From contig JAGQTV010000102.1 in assembly GCA_020438845.1 (NCBI GenBank), forward strand, positions 1-64,000: DNA of 64,000 nucleotides. Direction: 5' to 3'. Both the position numbers and the translations under genes were made by a program. Below, one piece after another: positions 7,212 to 15,563 of the stretch. Numbering within the stretch: the first letter of the stretch is position 1; the number at the start of each line of letters is the position of its first letter. Origin of the DNA: Mycobacterium sp. (lineage in GTDB: Bacteria > Actinomycetota > Actinomycetes > Mycobacteriales > Mycobacteriaceae). The notes beneath the pieces are model-generated. The model did not search any database. It worked only from the letters and a program-made list of their open reading frames with translations, and was not told the DNA's origin.

Positions 7212-7988
7212 TCACCGCAGCCAGTCCACGCGGCCGGCGAGTGCGACGTAACCCACGAACGCCACCGTGTCGATCAGGCCGTGGGCGATCACCAGGGGCC
7301 ACAAACGCCCGGTGCGGCACCACGCGTACCCGAAGATCACGCCCATCACCAGATTGCCCAGTCCGGCGCCGAAACCCTGGTACAGGTGGTAGACGCAGCG
7401 CAGCAACCCCGAAGTCAGTACGGCGTTCCGCTCGGTCCAGCCCAGTTGCCGCAACCGGGTGATGAGGTAGCCCACCACGATCACTTCCTCGGCAAATCCG
7501 TTGGCGAATGCCGCCAGGACCAGAACCGGGATTCGCCACCAGGAGTTGTGCAGTGCCGATGGTTCGACCTGCGCGTTCAAACTCATGGCACGCGCAACCA
7601 GGTAGAACACCAGCCCGGGAATGCCGATCAGCGCCGCCAAGCCCATCCCGGTAAACACGTCCGATCGCCAGCGCAGCCGCCCAAGTCCGATCTCAGCCGG
7701 CCCGATCCCGCTGCGCCACAGCAGGTACAGGCCCAACAATCCCCAGGCCACCAGTTGGCCTATCGAAACCAGGTTGAGCCCCAGATTGATCAGGTCGTAG
7801 TGCGACTGATTGGGATTGAGGCGAACCCGGTACCCGGGCAGCCCGGAGAGCACCGCGTCGGCCAATTGGAGCACTGCCGCGACGGCGCTGACCCCGAACG
7901 TCACCGCCAGCATCACAAAAATCTCGATGCGGAGAGGGCGCCGACCGGCGTCGGTCGAATCGCCCTGCGTAATGCTCACCGAAGTCAC
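7212..7988 (-). CDS. CPBP-family intramembrane metalloprotease homologue
   Basis: The 258-residue protein has about seven or eight hydrophobic helices. The CPBP/Abi signature is present: FAEEVIVVGYL (paired glutamates, motif 1), a His in CVYHLYQGFGAG (motif 2) and a conserved IAHGLIDTVAFVGY near the C-terminus. The usual Arg of EExxxR is replaced by Val, a variant that may still be active because the Glu pair and the histidines are kept. CPBP proteins act as CAAX-type proteases or immunity and tolerance factors. It precedes the LCP gene by 58 bp on the same strand. The GTG start at 7988 is 47 bp from the divergent pheA. Substrate is unknown. Confidence 0.85.
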   Translation of the reverse strand: MTSVSITQGDSTDAGRRPLRIEIFVMLAVTFGVSAVAAVLQLADAVLSGLPGYRVRLNPNQSHYDLINLGLNLVSIGQLVAWGLLGLYLLWRSGIGPAEIGLGRLRWRSDVFTGMGLAALIGIPGLVFYLVARAMSLNAQVEPSALHNSWWRIPVLVLAAFANGFAEEVIVVGYLITRLRQLGWTERNAVLTSGLLRCVYHLYQGFGAGLGNLVMGVIFGYAWCRTGRLWPLVIAHGLIDTVAFVGYVALAGRVDWLR

Positions 7989-8035
7989 GCTAGCTGGATC
8001 GGCGCGTCGTACCGGTGGCCCGATAGGGTTGTGCG

Positions 8036-8995
8036 GTGGCCCGGATCGCTTACCTCGGACCGGAGGGGACTTTCACCGAGGCGGCACTCCTGCAGTTGGT
8101 GTCCGCCGGTGCTGTGTCGATGGTTGCCCCGGGCGGGGATCCGAATGGAACCGCCATCGAACCTCAACCGACCGACAGCACCCCGGCTGCGCTGAAGGCC
8201 GTTCGCTCCGGTGTCGCCGACTTTGCCTGTGTACCGATAGAGAATTCGATCGAGGGCAGCGTCCTGCCGACGCTTGACAGCCTGGCCACCGGGTCTCCAT
8301 TGCAGATCTATGCCGAACTGACCCTTCCGGTGGCCTTCAGCATCGTCACCCGGCCGGGATTCACCGCGGAACAGGTCCGTACGCTTGCCGCCTTCCCGAT
8401 CGCAGCGGCGCAGGTACGCAACTGGCTGGCACGTCATCTCCCGGACGTCGATGTGGTGCCGGCCAACTCGAACGCCGCAGCGGCTCGCGACGTTGCCGGT
8501 AGTCGCTGCGATGCGGGTGTCAGCACCGCACTGGCCGCCCAGCGGTACGGTCTGGCCACCCTTGCCGAGGGTGTCGTTGACGAACCCAACGCCCGTACCC
8601 GCTTCGTGCTGGTGGGCAAGCCAGGCCCGCCCCCACCGCGCACCGGTGCGGACCGGACCTCAGTCGTCCTGCGGATCGAAAGCGCCCCGGGGGCTCTGGT
8701 TGACGCCATGACCGAATTCGGCATCCGCGACATCGACCTAACCCGCATCGAGTCGCGACCCACCCGAACAGAGCTGGGGACGTACATCTTCTTTCTCGAC
8801 TGCGTGGGCCACATCGACGACAACGCGGTCGCCGAGGCGTTGAAAGCACTGCACCGGCGGTGTGCCGACGTGCGTTACCTCGGCTCCTGGCCGACCGGCG
8901 CCGCAGCCGGGGCCGTGCCGCCACAACTCGACGAAGCCGACCGGTGGCTGGCTCGGCTGCGTGCTGGTGAAACTCCTGCTGGTGAAATTCCGTGA
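8036..8995 (+). CDS. pheA: Prephenate dehydratase
   Basis: PheA converts prephenate to phenylpyruvate in phenylalanine synthesis. The 319-residue protein starts at GTG with ARIAYLGPEGTFTEAAL. The dehydratase domain (about 1-190) contains VPIENSIEGSV and the catalytic TRF in NARTRFVLVG. A C-terminal ACT domain (about 205-285) carries RIESRPTRTELGTY, the ESRP element that binds Phe for feedback inhibition. No chorismate mutase domain is fused, as in other mycobacteria. The length agrees with Rv3838c (about 321). The stop overlaps the next gene's start by 4 bp, as for Rv3838c-Rv3837c. Confidence 0.96.
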   Translation: MARIAYLGPEGTFTEAALLQLVSAGAVSMVAPGGDPNGTAIEPQPTDSTPAALKAVRSGVADFACVPIENSIEGSVLPTLDSLATGSPLQIYAELTLPVAFSIVTRPGFTAEQVRTLAAFPIAAAQVRNWLARHLPDVDVVPANSNAAAARDVAGSRCDAGVSTALAAQRYGLATLAEGVVDEPNARTRFVLVGKPGPPPPRTGADRTSVVLRIESAPGALVDAMTEFGIRDIDLTRIESRPTRTELGTYIFFLDCVGHIDDNAVAEALKALHRRCADVRYLGSWPTGAAAGAVPPQLDEADRWLARLRAGETPAGEIP

Positions 8996-9678
8996 GCGGC
9001 CGATTGATACTGATGCGGCACGGCCAGTCGCACGGAAACGTCGAGCGTCGACTGGACACCCGTCCGCCCGGTGCCGATCTCACCGACCTCGGCCGCGAGC
9101 AGGCTCGAGCCTTCGCGCGGAACCGCACCCGCGCCCCAGGCCTGCTGGTGCACTCCATCGCTCGTCGTGCGGCGCAGACCGCAGCTGAGATCGCCGCCGA
9201 ATTCTCGCTTGCCGAAACCGAAGTTGAGGGAATCCACGAGGTTCAAGCCGGTGATCTCGAGGGCCGTGACGACGACGAGGCGATTGCGGAGTTCAACTCC
9301 GTCTACCAGCGTTGGCATCAAGGACAGCTCGGCACCGCGATGCCCGGCGGCGAGAGCGGGTGCGACGTGCTCGACCGCTACTTACCGGTGATCCACGACC
9401 TGCGGTTGCGGTATCTCGATGCTCGCGAATGGACGCAAGACATCGTCGTCGTCAGCCACGGTGCGGCGATCAGATTGACTGCGGCGACGTTGGCCGGTGT
9501 CGACGGAAGCTTCGTTCTCGACCACCATTTGGCCAATGCCGAATCTGTTGTACTGGCACCGATTACGGACGGCCGATGGAGTTGTGTGCAGTGGGGTTCG
9601 CTGACGCCGCCGTTCTACCCCGAGCCAAACGTGCACCCGGTCGAAGACGCGCTGGAGGCAGCCGATCCAATGGGGTGA
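8992..9678 (+). CDS. Histidine phosphatase (phosphoglycerate-mutase-like)
   Basis: This 228-residue member of histidine phosphatase branch 1 carries LMRHGQSHGNVERR with the phospho-accepting His in RHG, an acidic proton donor in HEVQAGDLEGR, and the second catalytic His in VVVSHGAAIR. It starts at a GTG overlapping the pheA stop by 4 bp (GTGA), so the two are translationally coupled. It corresponds to Rv3837c. Whether it acts on phosphoglycerate or another phosphoester cannot be told; many such proteins are phosphatases, and one partnered with an amino-acid pathway may act on a metabolite there. Confidence 0.9.
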   Translation: MSGRLILMRHGQSHGNVERRLDTRPPGADLTDLGREQARAFARNRTRAPGLLVHSIARRAAQTAAEIAAEFSLAETEVEGIHEVQAGDLEGRDDDEAIAEFNSVYQRWHQGQLGTAMPGGESGCDVLDRYLPVIHDLRLRYLDAREWTQDIVVVSHGAAIRLTAATLAGVDGSFVLDHHLANAESVVLAPITDGRWSCVQWGSLTPPFYPEPNVHPVEDALEAADPMG

Positions 9679-9684
9679 GGGCTC

Positions 9685-9933
9685 CTAGATGGCGAGTCGT
9701 TGTTCTCCTAGGTGCTCTCCTCGGCGGTCCCCACAGCGTTCCTCGCAGCCGGGCTCCTCGCAACCGGGCTCCTCGCAACCGATCGCGTCGCAGTCGACCG
9801 CGAGCCGGTGTATCAGCACTTCAGGATGCTCGCAGTCCGGCTCGGTGCACTGCCAACGGTGCCCGGGGTGGCGGATCAGGGTGCCGTGACAGTGCGGTTG
9901 GGACGCCAGGCACTCGCGGCATTCTTTGCTCAT
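9685..9933 (-). CDS. Small Cys/His-rich protein with GCEEP repeats
   Basis: The 82-residue frame starts at ATG 9933 with MSKECRECLASQPHCHG. It has about eleven cysteines and several histidines, including WQCTEPDCEHPE, then tandem five-residue units GCEEP-GCEEP-GCEER encoded by a 15-bp DNA repeat. The pattern suggests zinc or other metal binding rather than disulfides, because no signal peptide is present. I recall similar short Cys-rich hypothetical proteins in mycobacteria, but none with a known role. It is convergent with the phosphatase gene (6 bp) and divergent from the zinc-ribbon membrane gene at 10035. Upstream in-frame codons reach 10185, but composition supports the chosen start. Confidence 0.65.
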   Translation of the reverse strand: MSKECRECLASQPHCHGTLIRHPGHRWQCTEPDCEHPEVLIHRLAVDCDAIGCEEPGCEEPGCEERCGDRRGEHLGEQRLAI

Positions 9934-10034
9934 AGACTTTTCATAGCACCGGGTGAACGAGACTCCGGGAGCCGACACGGCATCCGGCCGGGAAGGAAGA
10001 GCGCTGGGCCCAGAGAGCCCGGCAAGGAGAGCAC

Positions 10035-11237
10035 ATGACACCCGGGTTCGACGATGTGGCCAGTCAGTTGTGCCTCTGGTGCGGCGCGACGGTCCCCAGC
10101 GGTCGTTTCTGCGGGGCCTGCGGTGCGCATCTGGACGCCAATGACCGGCTGCCTTGGCTGCGGCCCCGGGAGTACGCCGTTGCACCGCGCGAGTCGGTGT
10201 TCCTTCCGATGATCACCAGTTCGTTGTTTCCGCACCTGGCCCAGCCGAATCGGAATCCGTTCCGGCTGGCCATGTTCATCATGCTGACCGCCTTGGTTGG
10301 ACTTTCGCTGCTGCGAATTCTGGGGCCGGTGGTGACTCTGTCCGCACTCGGTGTGCCGCTGCTGTTCGTGCTCTACCTGTGGCAGACCGGGATCTACCTG
10401 GATCTGCCCCGGCGGGTGCTGGCGGTCGCGGCAGTGCTCGGCGCTGTGCTGGGGGCGGGCTGGACCCTGTCGACCGGAGGCATGATCGCCCGCTCCTACG
10501 GCCTGCCGATGGCCGTTGGATTCGGCCTGGAACGTGTGCTGGACGTCGGACTGGTCATCTCGGTTTCCGGGGCGTTCTTGATGGTTGTCCCCGCTGTGGT
10601 CGTCCGGCTGATGAGGCCTGCGCTGACGGAGTCCCTTGACGGCTTCGTGATCGGGGCACTGGGAGCGTTGTCGTTCACCGGTGCCGCCACGACCACGCGG
10701 CTTGCTCCCCAGTTCGTTACCGGCCTGATGAATGAAATGCGTCCGGTGCGGGTGTTGGTCGAAGCGGTCCTTTACGGGGTGGCCAGCCCATTGACCGCCG
10801 CGGCCGCCGGAGGACTGATCGGCATCGTCTTGTGGTTTCGGCCCGGCGAACGGGCCGGCGGGCATCGAGGACGAGTGCGGGCCTTCCTGGTGTTCTTCAC
10901 GGGGCAAGTGGTGTTGATCTACACCGGAATCTGGTTGATCGACGCGACTCGTCTTCCGGAGTTACCGCAACTAGTGCTGCACATCCTGATGACTGTGCTC
11001 GCATTGATCGCGCTTCGGGTCGGCATGCAGTTGGCGCTGATGCACGAGCAGCCTGACCCCTGCACCGGGCAACCCCTGTTGTGCGTGCACTGCGAACGCG
11101 TTGTGCCCGACATGCCCTTCTGCCCGGCCTGCGGGGTGGCGGCTCGCGCGTCGTCGCGCGCATCTCGTCGCCAACGCCGGGATGTCCCGCCGGTGCTCGA
11201 CGAACAAACCGGCAGTCAGTTCAGCGGGCCGGTATAG
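10035..11237 (+). CDS. Polytopic membrane protein capped by zinc ribbons at both ends
   Basis: In this 400-residue protein the N-terminus carries a zinc ribbon (CLWCG at about 13-17, CGACG at about 27-31). Some eight to nine hydrophobic segments span about 75-345. The C-terminus carries a second ribbon (CVHCE and CPACG, about 352-373), then a short basic tail. The central part contains Pro/Gly-rich helices and resembles a PrsW-like or transporter-like bundle, but I see no diagnostic catalytic motif. The symmetric ribbons suggest that both ends are cytoplasmic. The function is unknown. It precedes a small lipoprotein gene by 44 bp on the same strand. Confidence 0.8.
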   Translation: MTPGFDDVASQLCLWCGATVPSGRFCGACGAHLDANDRLPWLRPREYAVAPRESVFLPMITSSLFPHLAQPNRNPFRLAMFIMLTALVGLSLLRILGPVVTLSALGVPLLFVLYLWQTGIYLDLPRRVLAVAAVLGAVLGAGWTLSTGGMIARSYGLPMAVGFGLERVLDVGLVISVSGAFLMVVPAVVVRLMRPALTESLDGFVIGALGALSFTGAATTTRLAPQFVTGLMNEMRPVRVLVEAVLYGVASPLTAAAAGGLIGIVLWFRPGERAGGHRGRVRAFLVFFTGQVVLIYTGIWLIDATRLPELPQLVLHILMTVLALIALRVGMQLALMHEQPDPCTGQPLLCVHCERVVPDMPFCPACGVAARASSRASRRQRRDVPPVLDEQTGSQFSGPV

Positions 11238-11281
11238 TTGTGGGGAGATTCCAGGCATCGAAAGTAAGGAAACCAGCGATC

Positions 11282-11542
11282 ATGTGGTCGAAACGTTTGA
11301 CTCGGCAGTTTGCGCTTGCGACCGGCGCGGCCGCTCTCGTTACCATGGGATCGCTGACAGCATGCTCCTCGAAGGAGAAGCCGGCCGAGACCAAGTCGCC
11401 TTCGCCGAGTTCCAGCGCTCCCGCCAATGCCCCGCAGCCAACGGAGAAGAACGTGACCCGTGGGGGCAACTCGTTCTCGCCGACGGTCAAGGCACGGCCG
11501 GCCCCGACGGCGCTGCCGGGTAACGTCATCACCGGCGGCTGA
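11282..11542 (+). CDS. Small Ser/Pro-rich lipoprotein
   Basis: This 86-residue product starts at ATG 11282 after a purine-rich AAGGAAA ribosome site. A signal peptide with basic N-region (MWSKRLTRQF) leads to the lipobox SLTAC at about residues 25-29. The mature chain is short, low-complexity and rich in Ser, Pro, Ala and Lys, ending NVITGG. A TATAGT hexamer at 11232-11237, overlapping the upstream stop codon, could be its own -10 element. No domain is recognised. It is expected to be membrane-anchored and exported, possibly as a spacer protein of the cell wall. Confidence 0.75.
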   Translation: MWSKRLTRQFALATGAAALVTMGSLTACSSKEKPAETKSPSPSSSAPANAPQPTEKNVTRGGNSFSPTVKARPAPTALPGNVITGG

Positions 11543-11604
11543 CGAACAGGCCCTTATTCCGATCGTTTCCGCCGCGCTGATGGGTGGCGAGCCCCTGTGA
11601 TGTT

Positions 11605-11955
11605 TCAGCCCCAGCCGAGTTCATGCAGGCGATCTTCATCGATACCGAAGTGGTGCGCGATTTCGTGGATCACCGTGACGGCCACCTCCTCGATGACGTC
11701 TGCCTCGGTGTCGCAAATCTCCAACAAACTGTCCCGGTAGATCGTGATGGCGTCCGGCAGGGCGCCGGCATACGTCGTGTCTCGATCTGTCAGGGCGATG
11801 CCTTCGTAGAGGCCCAGTAGGTCGGGCTCGTCGGGATTGCGATCGGCGACCAGGATCACCACGTTGTCGATCGCCTGAGCCAGTGCGGGCGGAATGAGGT
11901 CGAGAGCGTCGCCGACGAGTTCTTCGAAACGTTCAGCGGCCATCCGGACTGCCAT
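11605..11955 (-). CDS. Small zinc metallopeptidase-family protein (Rv3836-like)
   Basis: This 116-residue protein belongs to the small metallopeptidase family of the minimal zincin fold. The key motif is VTVIHEIAHHFGIDEDRLHELGWG near the C-terminus, with HEIAH as the zinc-binding HExxH and a further His/Glu-rich helix after it. Family members were long called DUF1025. No signal peptide is present, so it is probably cytoplasmic; protease activity is not established for most members. The ATG at 11955 overlaps the upstream stop by 1 bp (TAATG), so it is translationally coupled to the septum-formation-family gene, as for Rv3835/Rv3836. Confidence 0.9.
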   Translation of the reverse strand: MAVRMAAERFEELVGDALDLIPPALAQAIDNVVILVADRNPDEPDLLGLYEGIALTDRDTTYAGALPDAITIYRDSLLEICDTEADVIEEVAVTVIHEIAHHFGIDEDRLHELGWG

Positions 11956-13019
11956 TAGCCCGGCGGGAGTGGAAGGTTCAACCGCTCCTCGGGGATACTC
12001 GGCGGAGGAACCGGCGGTTGTCCGTTGATGAGCAGGGGCCCCTTGGCGCTGTTGATCAGCGTTGCCCAGCCGCCATTGCCGAGTGTGGCCCCGATACTGC
12101 AGGTGACCTGTCGGCTGCCGGCGACCCAACTCGGCAGCGAGACAGTGCTGTAGATCAGCGTCAAGGTGGTGTTCCGAAGCTGAACAGGAGCCAGATAGGC
12201 ATCGGTCATCTTGTTGCACGTGTCTTTGACGAAGGCATCTTGTTCCTGCTCCGGCGGCAAGCCGTCGGGGTAGGTCTCGGCAAGGTTGACGATGCCGGTG
12301 ACCTCCATGGCATGTGGTGCTGCGCAGTCCAACGGGATGTCATTGGGCTGGTTGTTCGACGGGTCGATCCCCAGGCAGGTGCCCGGCACCCAGACCTTCG
12401 ACTGATCCAGGTCGGCGACCTTGCCCTTGAACACCAACTGCTGGCCCCCAGGTCCGGGAAGCTGCAGTCCGCACAGCATCCGGCGCTCGCCGGAGTGCTT
12501 CCATGCTTTGTCGCCCGCCCATAGCAGGCTGACGGTGAAGCGGCTGTTTGGGTCGTACTTATCCCGGAGGTAGCTCTCGACTGCCGGCTCGCACTGCTCG
12601 AGACTGATCTGCTGAATCCGCTCGGGCGTGGGCGGGGCGGCGTCGGGGCCGTACTCGCTACCCGGGTACGCCTTGGTGTCGACCGACTCGGCTACCTCGA
12701 AGCGATGGTCGTCCTTGCAATCGACGATTGTCGCGGCATCGGGGGCGTTGTCGGGCCAGGTGAGGCAGTCGCCCGACTTTGCGTTGGCGAAAGCTTGGTT
12801 GGCGGAGGCCCCGGAAACCTCTACCACCGAGCTCAGCGGCCCCTTGGTGCCGATCGGGATCAAGGTGGCAACACCGGCGATCAACAGCCCGCCCAGTGCG
12901 GTCAGCAGCAGGACGCGTCGAGTGGAGGTGGCGCGGAACGCGGCCCGCCAGCCGCGGCTCCCCGAATCCGATTCGGGATGCTCGGCTGCGGCCTCGTCAT
13001 GGTCGGATAGCTGCAACAT
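11955..13019 (-). CDS. Septum-formation-family membrane protein (Rv3835-like)
   Basis: This 354-residue single-pass protein has a cytoplasmic segment to about residue 35, a membrane helix around 37-58 ([19 protein letters not shown]), and a long extracytoplasmic part with about eight cysteines. That part resembles two septum_form-type modules, each with a GDCLTWP or GTCLGID start and an FEV/MEV strand after a conserved His ([18 protein letters not shown]). The name of the domain comes from a proposed role in septation and is not proof of function. It is divergent from serS with about 90 bp between them. The ATG at 13019 was chosen; 13028 is an alternative. Confidence 0.85.
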   Translation of the reverse strand: MLQLSDHDEAAAEHPESDSGSRGWRAAFRATSTRRVLLLTALGGLLIAGVATLIPIGTKGPLSSVVEVSGASANQAFANAKSGDCLTWPDNAPDAATIVDCKDDHRFEVAESVDTKAYPGSEYGPDAAPPTPERIQQISLEQCEPAVESYLRDKYDPNSRFTVSLLWAGDKAWKHSGERRMLCGLQLPGPGGQQLVFKGKVADLDQSKVWVPGTCLGIDPSNNQPNDIPLDCAAPHAMEVTGIVNLAETYPDGLPPEQEQDAFVKDTCNKMTDAYLAPVQLRNTTLTLIYSTVSLPSWVAGSRQVTCSIGATLGNGGWATLINSAKGPLLINGQPPVPPPSIPEERLNLPLPPG

Positions 13020-13110
13020 CGTCCCCATTGTGGCAGGGCGGACCGGCTCGGCGCACATGCGACCGACCCTGAGGTTCGCCGGACCCTGGACGAAAGTAGG
13101 GTTTGACATC

Positions 13111-14367
13111 GTGATCGACCTGAAGTTGCTGCGTGAGAACCCCGAGGCGGTGCGCCGATCGCAGCTGAGCCGGGGTGAAGATCCCGCTCTGGTGGACACG
13201 CTGCTGGCCTGTGATTCGGCACGGCGCGCCGCGATCGCGACGGCCGACACGCTGCGCGCCGAGCAGAAGGGCGCCAGTAAGAAAGTAGGTGCGGCGGCGC
13301 CGGGAGACCGTCCCGCGCTGCTTGCCCGTGCCAAGGAATTGGCCGGGGAGGTCAAGGAAGCCGAGGTGCGGCAGGCCGAGGCGGAGGCCGCTTTCACGGC
13401 CGCGCACATGGCGATTCCCAACATCGTGATGGAGGGAGTTCCGGCTGGCGGGGAGGATGACTTCACGGTTCTGGAGGTGGTGGGCGAGCCGCCGTCGATC
13501 GAGAACCCCAAGGATCACCTGGAACTCGGCGAAGCCCTCGGCCTGATCGACATGGAACGCGGCGCCAAGGTGTCGGGTTCCCGCTTCTACTTCCTCACCG
13601 GGCGCGGTGCGTTGCTGCAACTCGGGCTGCTTCAGTTGGCCGTGAGACTGGCCCTCGACAATGGCTTCACCCCGATGATTCCCCCCGTCCTGGTGCGACC
13701 GGAGGTGATGTCCGGTACCGGCTTCCTGGGCGCCCACGCCGACGAGGTCTACCGCATCGAGGGCGAAGACCTTTATCTGGTGGGCACCTCCGAAGTTCCG
13801 CTGGCTGGGTATCACGCCGACGAGATCCTCGATTTGTCCGGAGGCCCTCGGCGATATGCAGGCTGGTCATCCTGCTTCCGGCGGGAGGCCGGCAGCTACG
13901 GCAAGGACACCCGCGGCATCATCCGGGTGCACCAGTTCGACAAGGTCGAAGCGTTCGTCTACTGCCGGCCCGGCGAAGCGGAAGCCGAGCATCAACGGCT
14001 CCTGGGGTGGCAGCGGGCGATGCTGGACTTGATCGAAGTGCCCTATCGGGTAATCGACGTCGCGGCCGGTGACCTCGGAGCCTCGGCGGCCCGCAAATTC
14101 GATTGCGAGGCATGGGTACCTACGCAGCAGACTTACCGGGAACTGACGTCGACCTCGAACTGCACCACGTTCCAGGCGCGGCGGCTGGCCACCCGGTACC
14201 GCGATGAGAACGGCAAGCCGCAGACCGCGGCCACCCTGAACGGTACGTTGGCCACCACCCGCTGGCTGGTCGCCGTGCTGGAGAACCACCAGCAGCCCGA
14301 CGGTCGGGTGCGGGTTCCGGCGGCGTTGGTGCCCTTCGTCGGAACGGAGGTACTCGGCACATCATGA
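13111..14367 (+). CDS. serS: Seryl-tRNA synthetase
   Basis: SerRS charges tRNA-Ser. The 418-residue protein starts at GTG 13111 ([17 protein letters not shown]). The N-terminal tRNA-binding coiled-coil arm spans about 25-105. The class II core has motif 2 at [26 protein letters not shown], and motif 3 at [18 protein letters not shown]. The length matches the mycobacterial enzyme (about 419). Open frame continues upstream to 12628, but that stretch is antisense to the septum-formation gene and lacks similarity, so GTG 13111 is the start. The stop overlaps the next start by 4 bp (ATGA). Confidence 0.97.
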   Translation: MIDLKLLRENPEAVRRSQLSRGEDPALVDTLLACDSARRAAIATADTLRAEQKGASKKVGAAAPGDRPALLARAKELAGEVKEAEVRQAEAEAAFTAAHMAIPNIVMEGVPAGGEDDFTVLEVVGEPPSIENPKDHLELGEALGLIDMERGAKVSGSRFYFLTGRGALLQLGLLQLAVRLALDNGFTPMIPPVLVRPEVMSGTGFLGAHADEVYRIEGEDLYLVGTSEVPLAGYHADEILDLSGGPRRYAGWSSCFRREAGSYGKDTRGIIRVHQFDKVEAFVYCRPGEAEAEHQRLLGWQRAMLDLIEVPYRVIDVAAGDLGASAARKFDCEAWVPTQQTYRELTSTSNCTTFQARRLATRYRDENGKPQTAATLNGTLATTRWLVAVLENHQQPDGRVRVPAALVPFVGTEVLGTS

Positions 14368-15179
14368 TCGAAATCGATCTCGACGAACTGCGCGGCTGGT
14401 TCGGCTTCGGTGTCGCCGGCAACTTCGCCGGTCATCTCGAACAAGCCGGTGAGGCGGGCGATTTCACCACCGTCGACAGCCACGCTGGTGCGCCGAAGGG
14501 AATCTTCCCCTGGTACGCACCCGGGTCCGACAGCTTTCTGGGTGAGTTCCCGCTGTCCCACGACGCCCTCATCGTCCCCCCGCCGGGGGAGATCGAGGGG
14601 CCACTGAACCTCCAGATCGAGCCCGAGGTCGGGCTGGCCTGCGAGGTGGTCTGGAATCGCGACGTCGTCGCCACCCTGAGGCCCTTCGCCCTCGGTGCAT
14701 TCAACGACTGCTCGATCCGCAGGCCGGGCGCGCCGAAGATCAGCTACAAAAAGAACTGGGGCCCCGCTTCCAAAGGTGTTGCGCTGGAGTTCTTCGAGGG
14801 TCATGACCTCACCCCGGACGGACCCACCGCAACCTTGCGGCTGTTGTGTCACCTGCGGACCGCCGACGGGGTTCATCACGAGTACGGCGTCGACAGCCCG
14901 TTGCTGGGTTACTCCTATTACGGCGAGGTGCTGTTGGACTGGATCGTCGAGCGACTGGCCAATCAGAAGGGTGCGCCTAATACCCCATTGGAAGACGTGG
15001 GGGCGTTGATGCTCGCATGCGGCCGACCGGCGAACGTGTTGATCGGAATCGGTGCGACGCGCTACACCTCTTACGGACAGGTGACCTATCTTCGGCCGGG
15101 CGACGAGGCCATCGTGCGGGTATATGACACTGCAGGTGAGGATATCTCGGCATTGCGTCAGCTGGTCTGGGAGCCTTGA
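14364..15179 (+). CDS. DUF5718-family protein, FAH-like
   Basis: The 271-residue soluble protein begins at an ATG overlapping the serS stop by 4 bp, so translation is coupled. I recognise the DUF5718 type. Its layout, with [15 protein letters not shown] followed by [11 protein letters not shown] and later [11 protein letters not shown], recalls the fumarylacetoacetate-hydrolase fold, where an E.E pair and a downstream ND(x)S segment hold metal and substrate. I cannot confirm the complete metal triad. Substrate is unknown. The coupling to serS may only reflect operon packing. It is convergent with the gene ending at 15203. Confidence 0.75.
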   Translation: MIEIDLDELRGWFGFGVAGNFAGHLEQAGEAGDFTTVDSHAGAPKGIFPWYAPGSDSFLGEFPLSHDALIVPPPGEIEGPLNLQIEPEVGLACEVVWNRDVVATLRPFALGAFNDCSIRRPGAPKISYKKNWGPASKGVALEFFEGHDLTPDGPTATLRLLCHLRTADGVHHEYGVDSPLLGYSYYGEVLLDWIVERLANQKGAPNTPLEDVGALMLACGRPANVLIGIGATRYTSYGQVTYLRPGDEAIVRVYDTAGEDISALRQLVWEP

Positions 15180-15202
15180 GCGACGGCGCGTTCTTGCGTG
15201 GG

Positions 15203-15553
15203 CTACCGATCCTCGGCGAGGAGGTCGTCGAAGGCCGCGCGGAACTCGTCCGGATTCGCCGGAGTGAACGCCGGGCTGGGCCAGGTGCCCGGCACATCGA
15301 GGGTGATGAGCGTGTCCTTCCACGGCCGGCGAACATCCAACGGTAGCCAGCGGCGCAAATCGAGATCGGAGCTTCCCCAGATGCGAAAGCGCTGTGCGAA
15401 CAATCCGAGAGGTTCGACTCGATAGCCCTTGATCGACTGCAGCGGAATGACTTTCGCCGTACCGGAGGGAAAGTGGTACCGCCGCAGAGTCAACGCGAAC
15501 CGATCCAGTTGGACTTGTCCGTCGTCGTAGTACTGCCGCGGGGGCCGCGTCAC
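15203..15553 (-). CDS. Conserved hypothetical small protein, PH-like
   Basis: This 116-residue soluble protein opens QYYDDGQVQLDRFALTLRRYHFPSGTAKVIPLQSIKGYRVEP, a run of alternating beta-type strands with basic and aromatic residues. Such a pattern is common in bacterial PH-like domains that report lipids or stress. No catalytic residue or membrane segment is visible. It starts 10 bp downstream of the Rieske-protein gene on the same strand, so the two are likely co-transcribed. The function is unknown. Confidence 0.7.
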   Translation of the reverse strand: MTRPPRQYYDDGQVQLDRFALTLRRYHFPSGTAKVIPLQSIKGYRVEPLGLFAQRFRIWGSSDLDLRRWLPLDVRRPWKDTLITLDVPGTWPSPAFTPANPDEFRAAFDDLLAEDR

Positions 15554-15563
15554 CGGAGTGAGC

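Noticed and set aside
9685-10185. 166-residue version of the Cys-rich gene
   Set aside because: The N-terminal 80 residues are antisense-like and lack Cys; ATG 9933 is the better start.
13111-14367. Longer serS starting at 12628
   Set aside because: The added stretch is antisense to the septum-formation gene and the GTG at 13111 gives the family length.
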